From positions 1 to 34,798 of the forward strand of contig JAIPGJ010000017.1 of NCBI GenBank assembly GCA_021736185.1: DNA of 34,798 bases, given 5' to 3'. Shown piece after piece: positions 8,138 through 15,841 of the stretch (positions are counted from its first letter, which is position 1; every line of letters starts with the position of its first letter). The translations under genes and the position numbers were made by a program. The notes under the pieces are model-generated. The model did not search any database. It had not been told where the DNA came from and saw only the letters and a program-made list of their open reading frames with translations. This stretch comes from Fidelibacterota bacterium (GTDB lineage Bacteria; Fidelibacterota; UBA8477; JABMPR01).

Positions 8138-9174
8138 AACCATTATCAACGAGTCTTCTGATTGGATTGTGTATCCTGTTTCCATGGAGTTTGGTACAAA
8201 CCAATCCCATTGCCTTAAAGTTTTTTTCTGAGCTCCAGCTTGACATTCAAAATCCCACAGGATGGACCATCGAGATAACGCCCTGGGGATCTACCGGCAA
8301 TCTGGATGGCTGGTATTTTACAACAGAATATAACAACACGGCGTTTCTTGATTCAGGAATCCAGTTTGTTGCAGGCGCTTATGTGGTGGTTCGACAGGAA
8401 AATCTTCAGGACCCATTATATCTAGGGCAGGCCGGAAGGGTAATCACCCTTTTTGATAATTCGGGCTATTGGATGGATGAATTACGCTATGGTGATGTTG
8501 AATATTCAGAAGCACCCACCCCTCCCCAAGGGCAAAGTATCTGTCTAGGCAACGATTGGCAGTATTTCTGGTATATGGATAGCTCTCCCACGTTTGGATA
8601 TGAAAATGATGCTGCCGGAGCCATGAGCCAGATTGAAGGCTATGTCTACAACAAGGATGGGAGTCCCCTTCCAGGAGTCACGGTTAGACATGACTACACG
8701 GCTTACCATGAAGATTCACTCTTTGTTTTAACTGATAACTCAGGTTACTACTCAATCGAAAAGCTGGCAAGAGCGCTTCATTTTGACGCTCATCTTGAGG
8801 GTTACCTATCAGCCGACAGCTCATTTCAAGCCTGGCCCGATTCCACCCAGCGGGTTGATTTTTACTTGACCCCCCAGGTAGGTATCCGCGATGAGGAGTC
8901 CCAAATTCCAGAGCAACTGGTCCTCATGCAAAACTACCCCAATCCCTTTAATGCATCTACCACCATCCACTTTGGGCTCCCTGCCACCAGTCAGGTGAGC
9001 ATCGATATTTTAAGACTGGACGGTAGCTTTGTGGCCAGTGTGCTGGATGAGACTTTGTCAGCCGGATCCTACACGGTGAACTGGGAAGCAGGGGATGTCC
9101 CCAGCGGGATATATTTCTATATCATACGGGTTGGTGATCTCCAGACATCAAGGAAAATGATTCTGCTCAAATAG
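8134..9174 (+). CDS. Modular secreted protein: lamin-tail-like, carboxypeptidase-regulatory-like and sorting domains
   Basis: 346 residues. A signal peptide (to about residue 23) is followed by a lamin-tail-like domain (about 24-160: VRQENLQDP, LFDNSGYWMDEL). Next comes a carboxypeptidase-regulatory-like beta sandwich (about 168-250: IEGYVYNKDGSPLPGVTV, LTDNSGYYSIEKL). The protein ends in a FlgD-Ig/T9SS-type sorting domain (about 265-346: LMQNYPNPFNASTTIHF, VPSGIYFYIIRV, final SRKMILLK). These are adhesion and surface-display modules, with no enzyme motif. It is translationally coupled to the gene upstream. Cell-surface location is inferred from the tail. Confidence 0.82.
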   Translation: MKPLSTSLLIGLCILFPWSLVQTNPIALKFFSELQLDIQNPTGWTIEITPWGSTGNLDGWYFTTEYNNTAFLDSGIQFVAGAYVVVRQENLQDPLYLGQAGRVITLFDNSGYWMDELRYGDVEYSEAPTPPQGQSICLGNDWQYFWYMDSSPTFGYENDAAGAMSQIEGYVYNKDGSPLPGVTVRHDYTAYHEDSLFVLTDNSGYYSIEKLARALHFDAHLEGYLSADSSFQAWPDSTQRVDFYLTPQVGIRDEESQIPEQLVLMQNYPNPFNASTTIHFGLPATSQVSIDILRLDGSFVASVLDETLSAGSYTVNWEAGDVPSGIYFYIIRVGDLQTSRKMILLK

Positions 9175-9500
9175 ATCAGGTAGCAATATTTTTGGCCATT
9201 TGGGCCGCCCCATCAGGGTGTAACGATGTGATACAGTTTAAACTATGTTTTACAGATATTGTTTTAAGTTTAACATAAAACAAGTGCGCTGGAAAATAAA
9301 ACTCGAGCATTCTAAAAGTTAGTTAATCTGTTCCGCTTAAGTATTTTTGCTTTGAACCATACAATAAAACCGTAACGCTCAGTACAGACAACGGATGAAG
9401 AAAAGCAGGGCCCTTGAGGACCTCTTTATCCACTTTTCAGAGCCATGAATAACAAGACATAAATACATGCTGTAAGCTTTGCAATAGGAGAGAACAGACC
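9175..9500. other. Intergenic region ahead of the MFS gene
   Basis: No coding signal. It contains a 10-bp perfect palindrome AGTTTAAACT (9235-9244), followed closely by a 7-bp inverted repeat (TGTTTTA at 9246-9252, TAAAACA at 9276-9282) in an AT-rich stretch. These are candidate binding sites for a regulator. TATTTTTG at 9342-9349 fits the Bacteroidota-type TAnnTTTG -7 motif, but a convincing -33 element was not seen. Both readings are weak. Confidence 0.3.
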
Positions 9501-10733
9501 ATGGAACAGGGTCAATTTAGAGTCTACGGATACCGTTGGGTCGTCCTTTCAGTCTTTATGCTGGTTATCTTTATGAACCAGCTGAGTTGGATCAGTTTTG
9601 CACCTATCACAGGTCCTGCTGCTGCATTTTATGGTGTCGCGGACCTTCAAATCGGTTTGCTGTCCCTGGTCTTCATGCTGGTCTATATCATCATCTCCGT
9701 GCCTGCCTCCTGGATGATTGATAGTTACGGTTTACGCGTCTCTGTAGGAATTGGGGCTGCCCTGACAGGTGTTTTTGGATTCATGCGAGGTCTGGTCGCA
9801 GATAACTATACCCTTGTTCTGGTGGCTCAAATCGGATTGGCTGTTGGTCAGCCATTTTTACTCAATGCCATGACCTCGGTGGCTGCCCGCTGGTTCCCTG
9901 TAGGATGGCGTGCCATTGCTGCCGGAATGGGTTCTCTGGCCATGTATGTTGGTATCGCAGTGGGTCTGGTACTCACGCCCTATCTCACCGCGAATTACGA
10001 TATTATCACCATGCTCATGATTTATGGAGTGGCTTCGCCTGTGGTAGCCATCATCTTCTTTGTTTTTATCAAAGACCGTCCCCCGACGCCGCCCTGCGCG
10101 CCTGAAGATGAAGAACGCTCCCTGGTCTTCGAGGGCTTTAGGGATTCGCTCCACCAACCTACATTCATCCTTTTGCTGGTGATATTTTTTGTGGGGCTGG
10201 GGGTCTTTAACGCGGTGACCACCTGGATTGAAGATATTCTCAGGCCCCGAAATTTTTCCGTGATTGAAGCAGGACATATTGGTGGCATTATGATTTTAGG
10301 CGGAATTATGGGCGCTTTATTGGTACCGCTAATCGCCGAACATTACAACAAGCGAACACCCCTTATCCGGGTAGCTATCATAGGAGCCACCCTGGGACTG
10401 ATCGGTGTCACTTTTACTGCAGAATACAGCCTGATTATTCTGGCGGCTTTTTTCTTCGGTTTCTTTCTTCTCGGTGTGGGACCGCTGGGGTTTCAATATG
10501 GCGCCGAGATAACCTATCCGGCACCTGAGGGGATGTCCAATGGTCTCATGCTCTTGGTGGGACAGATCTCGGGTGTTATGTTTATTTTGGGTATGGACAG
10601 TTTTAAAAATCCGGTAACCGGGTCCATGTCCATACCCCTCAGTGTCCTGATTGGTCTCATGGGAGTGGGCATCTATTTGAGTTTCCGACTCAAGGAACCC
10701 GAGCATCAGTCAGAAGAAAAGAAAGAAGCTTAA
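9501..10733 (+). CDS. Major facilitator superfamily transporter, FLVCR-like
   Basis: A 410-residue, 12-helix MFS permease. The N-terminal part (YGYRWVVLSVFMLVIFMNQL, then APITGPAAAFYGV, PASWMIDSYGLRVSVGIGA and the AARWFPVGWRAIAAGMGS helix) resembles the FLVCR/DIRC2-like branch of the MFS, whose animal members export haem or carry choline. I cannot assign the bacterial substrate. The motif-A-like loop DSYGLRV between helices 2 and 3 is present. A GGAGAG ribosome-binding site precedes the ATG at 9501. The LEA14-like gene follows after 23 bases and is likely cotranscribed. Confidence 0.85.
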   Translation: MEQGQFRVYGYRWVVLSVFMLVIFMNQLSWISFAPITGPAAAFYGVADLQIGLLSLVFMLVYIIISVPASWMIDSYGLRVSVGIGAALTGVFGFMRGLVADNYTLVLVAQIGLAVGQPFLLNAMTSVAARWFPVGWRAIAAGMGSLAMYVGIAVGLVLTPYLTANYDIITMLMIYGVASPVVAIIFFVFIKDRPPTPPCAPEDEERSLVFEGFRDSLHQPTFILLLVIFFVGLGVFNAVTTWIEDILRPRNFSVIEAGHIGGIMILGGIMGALLVPLIAEHYNKRTPLIRVAIIGATLGLIGVTFTAEYSLIILAAFFFGFFLLGVGPLGFQYGAEITYPAPEGMSNGLMLLVGQISGVMFILGMDSFKNPVTGSMSIPLSVLIGLMGVGIYLSFRLKEPEHQSEEKKEA

Positions 10734-10756
10734 ACGTTGAGGAAAGAAAGATCATC

Positions 10757-11293
10757 ATGAAAACTGCATTCGTTAAAATGACCATGATGCTGATGGTGCT
10801 CTCACTTCATTCAGCATATGCACAATTGCCAAAATTGAAGCTGGAGGCACCCGGAAAGCCCACCGTGGTCTACGATCGCATGGATGTCAAGTCTGTGAGT
10901 ATGAAGGGGGCCAGCTTTGAATTCGTGTACATTATAGAGAATCCGAATACTTTTGGTGTTGACCATATCCGGGCCGACTATGAGCTGTTCTTGAAGGGCA
11001 AGCCTGCTGCCAGAGGCAAAGATGTAAAGTTCACTATTCCCGCCAAAAGCAAGCAGGAATTCAAGTTGCCGCTGGAAATAAATTATTTGGATGCATTTGA
11101 ATCAGCGGGGGCACTGACGAAAGCCATTGCCAGCGGGAAAAAGAGCATTCCCTTCCAAATGGATATGACCTTTAAAATAAAAGTGAAGGTCCTTAACATC
11201 GAAATACCTATTACGACGAAGGGAGATCTGCCCTTGCCCACGGCCAAAGCGGCTCCAAAAATGAAAATAAACAAAAAGAAGCTGAAGCTTTAG
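10757..11293 (+). CDS. LEA14-like (LEA_2/WHy domain) exported protein
   Basis: 178 residues with a signal peptide (cleavage around AYAQ). The mature domain resembles the LEA_2/water-stress-hypersensitivity (WHy) fold: an early strand VKSVSMKGASFEFVYIIENPNT, then a FTIPAKSKQEFKLPLEI strand. The C terminus is very Lys-rich. In plants and bacteria this fold is associated with desiccation tolerance, although many bacterial copies are simple envelope proteins without known function. The ATG follows GGAAAGAAAGATC. It lies 23 bases after the MFS gene. Confidence 0.8.
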   Translation: MKTAFVKMTMMLMVLSLHSAYAQLPKLKLEAPGKPTVVYDRMDVKSVSMKGASFEFVYIIENPNTFGVDHIRADYELFLKGKPAARGKDVKFTIPAKSKQEFKLPLEINYLDAFESAGALTKAIASGKKSIPFQMDMTFKIKVKVLNIEIPITTKGDLPLPTAKAAPKMKINKKKLKL

Positions 11294-11343
11294 CGTGAAC
11301 AACAGCTATTGCTGGGCTCTGAAGACAATCGTGACATTATCTC

Positions 11344-11372
11344 TTGACAATTCAAGAGCTTGCCCCTAATTT
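11344..11372 (+). promoter_or_regulatory. Putative promoter of the BMC regulator
   Basis: TTGACA at 11344-11349 is a perfect -35. TAATTT, a weak -10 at 11367-11372, follows after 17 bases. The -10 touches the first operator-like palindrome, which starts at 11372, so a protein bound there would block initiation. The -10 match is poor, so confidence is moderate. Confidence 0.4.
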
Positions 11373-11406
11373 GAACACATGTTAATACGCGATGAACATA
11401 TGTTCA
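11372..11406. promoter_or_regulatory. Tandem operator-like palindromes for the SorC-family regulator
   Basis: TGAACATATGTTCA at 11393-11406 is a perfect 14-bp palindrome. TGAACACATGTTAA at 11372-11385 is a near copy whose two half-sites differ. Their centres are 21 bp apart, two helical turns, so two dimers could bind on the same face. The downstream site ends eight bases before the regulator's ATG. Tetrameric SorC-family regulators commonly bind paired sites of this sort, which suggests autoregulation of the BMC locus. Confidence 0.6.
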
Positions 11407-11413
11407 GGTCGTC

Positions 11414-12364
11414 ATGCCCCAGTTAACGGTGGATAGGAATCTGCTTTTGCTGGAGGCAGCCCGTCTCTATTATGAGCACAATCTCAATCAGGCTCAGATA
11501 GCCGCCCGTCTGGAGGTTTCCCGTCCAGGTGTCTCCCGGCTGCTTCAGGAAGCCCGGGATGCTGGCATTGTTAAAATACAGATTATTGATCCCGGTGCCA
11601 CAGGCACTCGTCTGGAAGCTGCTCTCCGTGAGAAATATGCCCTCAAGCATGTCCAGGTGGTTCCCTCTGATCCCAATGATGCAGTCCTTAAAACCCGCCT
11701 GGGCTCAGCCCTGGTTCATTTTATAGATACCTTGCTTGGCGAAGGCACCACCCTGGGTGTGTCCTGGGGCTCAACGCTGCAGGCGGCTACCTCGCATCTC
11801 ACACCGCGCTCCATTAAAAATATGACCGTGGTCCAGCTCAATGGGGGCGTCTCCAAAGCAGAGCTGGATACCCATGCCAGTGAAATTGCCGGGCGCATGG
11901 GTGAGAACTATCAAGCCATCCCATATTTACTCCCTTTGCCGGCTATTGTGGACACGGCTGAACTCAAACAGGCTATCATCTCTGACCGCCACATTGCCAA
12001 AACTTTAAAGCTGGCCAGAGAAGCCGATATTGCCGCCTTTACCATTGGCGCTTTTGGTTCCAGATCGGTATTGGTCCAGGCCGACTATTTTGAAGATGAC
12101 GAAGTTCAGCAGCTGATTAAACAGGGGGCTGTGGCCGATATCTGTTCACGTCTCATAAAAGCGGATGGTAGTATTTGTTCAAAAGAACTGGATGCCCGTA
12201 CAATAGGTATCGAACTGGAAGAACTTAAAGCCCGGCCCTATTCCATTGCCGTGGCTGGCGGACCTGTCAAGGCCCAGGCCATCAAGGCAGGACTGGCGGG
12301 GGGCTATTTCCGTAATCTGATTACCGATGAAAATGTGGCTGTCACACTTTTAGCTGAGGAATAA
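11414..12364 (+). CDS. SorC/DeoR(Bacillus)-type transcriptional regulator of the BMC locus
   Basis: 316 residues. An N-terminal helix-turn-helix (about 25-55: [22 protein letters not shown]) is followed by a SorC-type sugar-phosphate-binding domain: [39 protein letters not shown] and a C-terminal [18 protein letters not shown] typical of NagB-like folds. Known relatives (Bacillus DeoR, CggR) respond to deoxyribose 5-phosphate or fructose 1,6-bisphosphate. With a DERA gene one base downstream, a deoxyribose 5-phosphate-like effector is likely; this is inference. The ATG at 11414 is 8 bases from an operator-like palindrome. Confidence 0.92.
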   Translation: MPQLTVDRNLLLLEAARLYYEHNLNQAQIAARLEVSRPGVSRLLQEARDAGIVKIQIIDPGATGTRLEAALREKYALKHVQVVPSDPNDAVLKTRLGSALVHFIDTLLGEGTTLGVSWGSTLQAATSHLTPRSIKNMTVVQLNGGVSKAELDTHASEIAGRMGENYQAIPYLLPLPAIVDTAELKQAIISDRHIAKTLKLAREADIAAFTIGAFGSRSVLVQADYFEDDEVQQLIKQGAVADICSRLIKADGSICSKELDARTIGIELEELKARPYSIAVAGGPVKAQAIKAGLAGGYFRNLITDENVAVTLLAEE

Positions 12365-12365
12365 T

Positions 12366-13769
12366 ATGAGCATGATCATTGCCCTGGGTGCTGATCACGG
12401 GGGATATCCCCTGAAAGAGATCATCAAAAAGTTTTTGGAAAAAGAGGGCTATCAAACCATTGATTGTGGAACGGATTCCACGGAAGCCGTGGATTATCCC
12501 GTCTTTGCTGCCAAAGTGGCTCGCAAGGTGGCTGCTGGCGACGCCCGATTTGGGGTGATTGTCGATGGGGCCGGTATCGGATCCTCCATGGCTGCCAATA
12601 AAATTGCCGGTGTTAGAGCGGCCTTGTGTTATGACCTCTCCAGTGCCAATAATGCCCGGGAACACAATGATGCCAATGTTCTGACCCTCGGGTCAGGCTT
12701 AATCGGATCCTCATTGGCCCAGCAAATCGTCAAAAAATTTATTACCACGGAATGTACCGAGGAACGTCATTTAAAACGCGTCAGCATGATTAATGATCTG
12801 CAGACGACGAAGGAAAACAATATGGAAACTATCTTAAAAGATCAGGAACTGGGATCTCTCAGTGATGCCGATATTCTGAAAATTGCGGAAAGAGTAGGAC
12901 AAATCGTCCAGGCCAGTGCCGGTAATGTTTCACCTCAGACACAAGCCACGCCACACCATGACCACAAGGACACGGATATGGTCTGTCGTTGTGGCGTCTG
13001 CGCCGAAAAGCAACCGGACACCTATCGCAAATTCATGGATTTTGGCGTCGAGCGTCTGGGTGTTCATGATGCCACTGGTGCAGCTTCTGTTCCTGAGGAT
13101 GTGGCCCGATGTATCGATCATACCCTGCTCAAGCCGGATGCCACCGAAGATGATATCAGGAAGCTGTGTGCTGAAGCCGATGAATTTCAGTTTGCCACCG
13201 TTTGCATCAGCCCCAGCTATGTCCCTCTGGCAGCCAAAGAATTAGCCCATTCAAAGGTAAAGGTCTGCACCGTGGTTGGTTTTCCGTCAGGAGCACATCA
13301 TCCCACGATTAAGGCCATGGAAACCCGTCGGGCGATTCGTGATGGTGCCGAGGAAATCGATATGGTAATCAATATCGGCGCCCTGAAAAGCGGCAACGAT
13401 GAACTGGTATATCGTGATATCCGCATGGTTGTGGAGGCTTGTGAAGATGGGGGAGCCATTTCCAAGGTCATCATTGAAGCAGCCCTCCTCACTGACGATG
13501 AGAAGGTTCGCGCCTGCACCCTGGCTAAAAAGGCCCGGGCTGATTTTGTCAAGACATCCACTGGCTTCGGACCTCACGGGGCAACGGCCGCTGATGTAGC
13601 GCTCATGGCACGTACGGTTGCCAATACAGGCATCGGTGTCAAGGCCGCTGGCGGAATCAGGTCATTTGAAGATGCCCAGGATATGATTAAGGCTGGAGCC
13701 ACCAGAATTGGCGCCAGTGCGGGCATCGCCATCGTGAAAAAAGCCCGCTCCATCACCATGTCGAGCTGA
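12366..13769 (+). CDS. Fused RpiB-like isomerase / deoxyribose-phosphate aldolase with central encapsulation-peptide-like helix
   Basis: 467 residues. Residues 1-152 form a complete RpiB/LacAB-type domain (DHGG at 10-13, AANK at 76-79, REHND) in which the usual catalytic Cys is Asp67. Residues 163-183 ([17 protein letters not shown]) form an amphipathic helix closely like the N terminus of the neighbouring aldehyde dehydrogenase, so it is probably the encapsulation peptide. Then comes a His-rich CxCxxC stretch (C207, C209, C212). Residues 240-467 form a DeoC aldolase with Asp332, Schiff-base Lys396 (VKTSTG) and Lys426. The reaction splits 2-deoxyribose 5-phosphate to glyceraldehyde 3-phosphate and acetaldehyde in the compartment lumen. 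An internal ATG at 12822 with its own AAGGA could also give a free aldolase. Confidence 0.93.
   Translation: MSMIIALGADHGGYPLKEIIKKFLEKEGYQTIDCGTDSTEAVDYPVFAAKVARKVAAGDARFGVIVDGAGIGSSMAANKIAGVRAALCYDLSSANNAREHNDANVLTLGSGLIGSSLAQQIVKKFITTECTEERHLKRVSMINDLQTTKENNMETILKDQELGSLSDADILKIAERVGQIVQASAGNVSPQTQATPHHDHKDTDMVCRCGVCAEKQPDTYRKFMDFGVERLGVHDATGAASVPEDVARCIDHTLLKPDATEDDIRKLCAEADEFQFATVCISPSYVPLAAKELAHSKVKVCTVVGFPSGAHHPTIKAMETRRAIRDGAEEIDMVINIGALKSGNDELVYRDIRMVVEACEDGGAISKVIIEAALLTDDEKVRACTLAKKARADFVKTSTGFGPHGATAADVALMARTVANTGIGVKAAGGIRSFEDAQDMIKAGATRIGASAGIAIVKKARSITMSS
12822..13769 (+). CDS. Possible internally initiated DERA product
   Basis: In frame inside the fused gene, ATG at 12822 (residue 153) is preceded at a normal distance by GAAGGAAAAC. 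It lies exactly at the end of the RpiB domain, so initiation here would give a 315-residue aldolase starting with the encapsulation-peptide-like helix. Both a fusion and a free aldolase could be made. Alternatively, the site is a relic of two formerly separate genes whose intervening stop was lost. Not a second locus; translation from here is unproven. Confidence 0.4.
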   Translation: METILKDQELGSLSDADILKIAERVGQIVQASAGNVSPQTQATPHHDHKDTDMVCRCGVCAEKQPDTYRKFMDFGVERLGVHDATGAASVPEDVARCIDHTLLKPDATEDDIRKLCAEADEFQFATVCISPSYVPLAAKELAHSKVKVCTVVGFPSGAHHPTIKAMETRRAIRDGAEEIDMVINIGALKSGNDELVYRDIRMVVEACEDGGAISKVIIEAALLTDDEKVRACTLAKKARADFVKTSTGFGPHGATAADVALMARTVANTGIGVKAAGGIRSFEDAQDMIKAGATRIGASAGIAIVKKARSITMSS

Positions 13770-13779
13770 TAGCGGTTAA

Positions 13780-13861
13780 GCCACGGATGAAACACGGACA
13801 TGCACAGATAGAAAAAGCTTACAAAAAATCAAATCAGTGTAAATCAGTGAAGATCAGTGGC
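13780..13861. repeat. GCCAC...GTGGC inverted-repeat element, solo copy 1
   Basis: An 82-bp element with imperfect terminal inverted repeats of about 30 bp, starting GCCACGGATGAA and ending GATCAGTGGC. The arms are made of short units at about 10-base steps; the right arm has ATCAGTG three times at exact 10-base spacing. It sits between the RpiB-DERA gene and the GxxExxY gene. Three related copies are in this window, all inside the BMC locus. Confidence 0.85.
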
Positions 13862-13880
13862 AAAAAAAAGTAATTAGAAA

Positions 13881-14370
13881 GCCACAGATGAAAAAAGCAC
13901 TCAAAGGGTAAAAGTTAAACAGTCGTTATTATGGATCAGCGGACACCAAAACTGGAGCATGGAGAAATCACCAAGGATATTCTTGGTGCTGCTTTTGAAG
14001 TGTATAATGAATTGGGATATGGATTTTTGGAGAAAGTATATCAAAGAGCATTGCAGGCTGAGTTATTGCAAAATGGACATTTAGCAGAGCTTGAACCATC
14101 CCTTGAAGTAAAGTATAAAAATGCGATAGTAGGGAATTACTTCGCGGATATTCTTGTCGACAGCAGAGTAATTGTGGAACTAACAGTAGCAAAATCTTAC
14201 AATAAAAAGGATGAAGCCCAGTTGCTCAACGAGCTAAAAGCCAGTGAGATCAAAGTAGGGTTGCTCATCAATTTCGGACAAGAAAAAGTTGAGTTTAAAC
14301 GATTTGTTTATTGAATTAAGCACTAGTCCACTCAAATTTCCATCCGTGAAAATCTGTGTGGATCAGTGGC
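13881..14370. mobile_element. GCCAC...GTGGC inverted-repeat element carrying a GxxExxY gene
   Basis: A 490-bp unit with the same terminal motifs as the solo copies: left end GCCACAGATGAAAA at 13881, right end at 14341-14370 (ATCCGTG, then ATCTGTGTGGATCAGTGGC). The GxxExxY gene fills most of the interior. It lies 19 bases after solo copy 1. The arrangement suggests a mobile or mobilisable unit in which short solo copies are internally deleted forms. No transposase and no convincing target-site duplication were seen, so mobility is inferred. Confidence 0.6.
13931..14314 (+). CDS. GxxExxY protein, PD-(D/E)xK-nuclease-like
   Basis: 127 residues with the defining GFLEKVY (GxxExxY) motif after an ITKDILGAAFEVYNELGYG helix, and the family core DILVDSRVIVEL. 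The usual PD-(D/E)xK triad ends ELK; here it reads ELT (Thr at codon 14183-14185), so the catalytic Lys appears lost and the protein may be inactive. The C terminus (GLLINFGQEKVEFKRFVY) is normal for the family. The function of GxxExxY proteins is unknown. Base composition is more AT-rich than in the BMC genes around it, and the gene lies within inverted GCCAC repeats, so it is probably a later insertion, unrelated to compartment function. Confidence 0.88.
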   Translation: MDQRTPKLEHGEITKDILGAAFEVYNELGYGFLEKVYQRALQAELLQNGHLAELEPSLEVKYKNAIVGNYFADILVDSRVIVELTVAKSYNKKDEAQLLNELKASEIKVGLLINFGQEKVEFKRFVY

Positions 14371-14389
14371 TAAAGAAAAGGAATATTAG

Positions 14390-15025
14390 ATGAGTGTAGA
14401 CCTAAGATCATATGTTTTTCTAGATAACCTGCAGCCTCAGCATGCGGCCTTCATTGGCACCATTGCCAGAGGGTTTTTGCCCCTGGCAGGCATGGCGTCG
14501 CTGTATGTGGAAATTTCTCCGGGTATCGAGATCAACCGTATCACTGATATTGCACTGAAATCCACCAACGTCACCCCCGGCATGCAGATCGTAGAGCGAC
14601 TCTATGGCTTGCTGGAAATCCACTCCTTCTCACAGGCCGATGTCCGTCAGGCCGGTGCAGCCATTCTGGATGCCCTGGAATTGAAGGAATCGGATCGCCA
14701 GAAGCCCAAATTGTTCTCCAGTCAGATCATCCGCAATATTGATGACCATCAGACTCAGCTGATTAACCGCATGCGCCATGGCAACATGATCGTTCCCGGT
14801 GAATCCATGTATGTCTTGGAGTGTCAACCCGCGGCCTATGCCGCCCTGGCTGCCAACGAAGCCGAGAAAGCCGCCAATATCAATATTTTGGAAGTAAGGG
14901 CAGACGGCAGTTTTGGCCGGGTATACCTGGGTGGTGAAGAAAAAGATATTGATGTCGCCTGGCAAGCCGCAGTCAATGCCATTGAGGGTGTTGCTGGTCG
15001 TATCGGCACGTCGCAACAGGGATAA
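14390..15025 (+). CDS. BMC-T tandem shell protein, double-stacked CcmP-like type
   Basis: 211 residues with two circularly permuted BMC domains, forming a pseudohexameric trimer that occupies facets of the shell. Blocks visible: [56 protein letters not shown] and [19 protein letters not shown]. The Glu69-Arg70 pair matches the gating pair at the pore of CcmP-type double-disk trimers, so this protein is probably a gated channel for larger metabolites or cofactors. It closely resembles, from memory, the double-disk BMC-T proteins of Haliangium ochraceum. It follows the GxxExxY insertion; before insertion it probably lay next to the RpiB-DERA gene. Confidence 0.93.
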   Translation: MSVDLRSYVFLDNLQPQHAAFIGTIARGFLPLAGMASLYVEISPGIEINRITDIALKSTNVTPGMQIVERLYGLLEIHSFSQADVRQAGAAILDALELKESDRQKPKLFSSQIIRNIDDHQTQLINRMRHGNMIVPGESMYVLECQPAAYAALAANEAEKAANINILEVRADGSFGRVYLGGEEKDIDVAWQAAVNAIEGVAGRIGTSQQG

Positions 15026-15033
15026 TATTTAAA

Positions 15034-15114
15034 GCCACGGATTGACACGGATGAGCACAGATAGAAAAAGCACCACAGTAAAACCATCCGTGAATATCTG
15101 TGTTAATCCGTGGC
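15034..15114. repeat. GCCAC...GTGGC inverted-repeat element, solo copy 2
   Basis: An 81-bp copy with the best-conserved arms: left 15034-15064 starts GCCACGGATTGACACGG, right 15085-15114 ends GTTAATCCGTGGC. The outer ten bases pair perfectly, and about 24 of 30 positions pair overall around a 20-base loop. It would form a long hairpin in the transcript between the double-disk BMC-T and BMC-H genes. Confidence 0.85.
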
Positions 15115-15182
15115 TAAATGAATTTGTGAATTATGAATATGAAAAAATTAACACAAAGAAATAACAAACAGGAGGCAATAAA

Positions 15183-15494
15183 ATGTCTGATGCTCTAGGA
15201 ATGTTGGAAACCAGAGGCTACCCCGCTGCAGTTGAAGCAGCTGATGCCATGGTCAAAGCTGCCAAAGTTGAATTGGTAGAATATGAAAAAACCGGTGGTG
15301 GCTATGTCACGGTCGTGATCCGTGGTGATGTGGCTGCCGTGAAAGCGGCTTGTGATGCGGGTCGTGCCGGCGCTGCTCGTGTTGGTGAGATCGTTGCTGT
15401 TCATATCATTGCCCGTCCTCATCCAAATGTGGATGCCGTTTTACCTCTCGGACGCAACAAAGAAGGTAAAGCCGAACTGGCCAAAAGATCTTAA
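15183..15494 (+). CDS. BMC-H hexameric shell protein
   Basis: 103 residues, single BMC domain ([22 protein letters not shown] start, then [22 protein letters not shown]). Hexamers form the bulk of the shell facets; the pore loop here is KTGGG. It has the strongest ribosome-binding site in the locus (ACAGGAGGCAATAAA), which fits the need for many copies. A short C-terminal tail, [16 protein letters not shown], extends beyond the domain. The sequence strongly resembles the Haliangium ochraceum BMC-H used in structural work. It is the only BMC-H in the locus, so the facets depend on this one hexamer plus the two BMC-T trimers. Confidence 0.96.
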   Translation: MSDALGMLETRGYPAAVEAADAMVKAAKVELVEYEKTGGGYVTVVIRGDVAAVKAACDAGRAGAARVGEIVAVHIIARPHPNVDAVLPLGRNKEGKAELAKRS

Positions 15495-15509
15495 GCCAGA
15501 GGTGATCCT

Positions 15510-15809
15510 ATGATCCTGGCAAAAGTTGTTGGGACCGTTGTGGCCAGTCAGAAAGAGCCCAGTATGGATGGACTCAAGTTTCTGACCCTGCAACAGGTCG
15601 ATATGGAGGGTAAGGCTACCGGCGGATTCGTCATTGCGGCAGATGCCATGGGTGCCGGAACCGGAGAAATGGTTCTGTATGCAAGTGGCAGCTCGGCCCG
15701 CCAGACCAAAGTCACCGAGAACCGGCCCTGCGATGCAGTGGTCATGGCCATCGTTGACAATTGGGAGATTGGTGGCAAGCTCAAGTACAAAAAAGGGCGG
15801 GATGATTAA
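15510..15809 (+). CDS. BMC-P (EutN/CcmL-type) pentameric vertex protein 1
   Basis: 99 residues of the EutN/CcmL fold: [13 protein letters not shown] start, [22 protein letters not shown] middle, then [17 protein letters not shown] and a C-terminal [13 protein letters not shown]. Pentamers cap the vertices of the icosahedral shell. It has a charged tail (KYKKGRDD) longer than the other two pentamer proteins here. It begins 15 bases after BMC-H with GAGGTGATCC as ribosome-binding site. A structured double hairpin follows the stop and precedes the aldehyde dehydrogenase gene. Confidence 0.95.
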   Translation: MILAKVVGTVVASQKEPSMDGLKFLTLQQVDMEGKATGGFVIAADAMGAGTGEMVLYASGSSARQTKVTENRPCDAVVMAIVDNWEIGGKLKYKKGRDD

Positions 15810-15841
15810 CGCCCCTGTCTTTCCTGTATCGTCATTGACAA

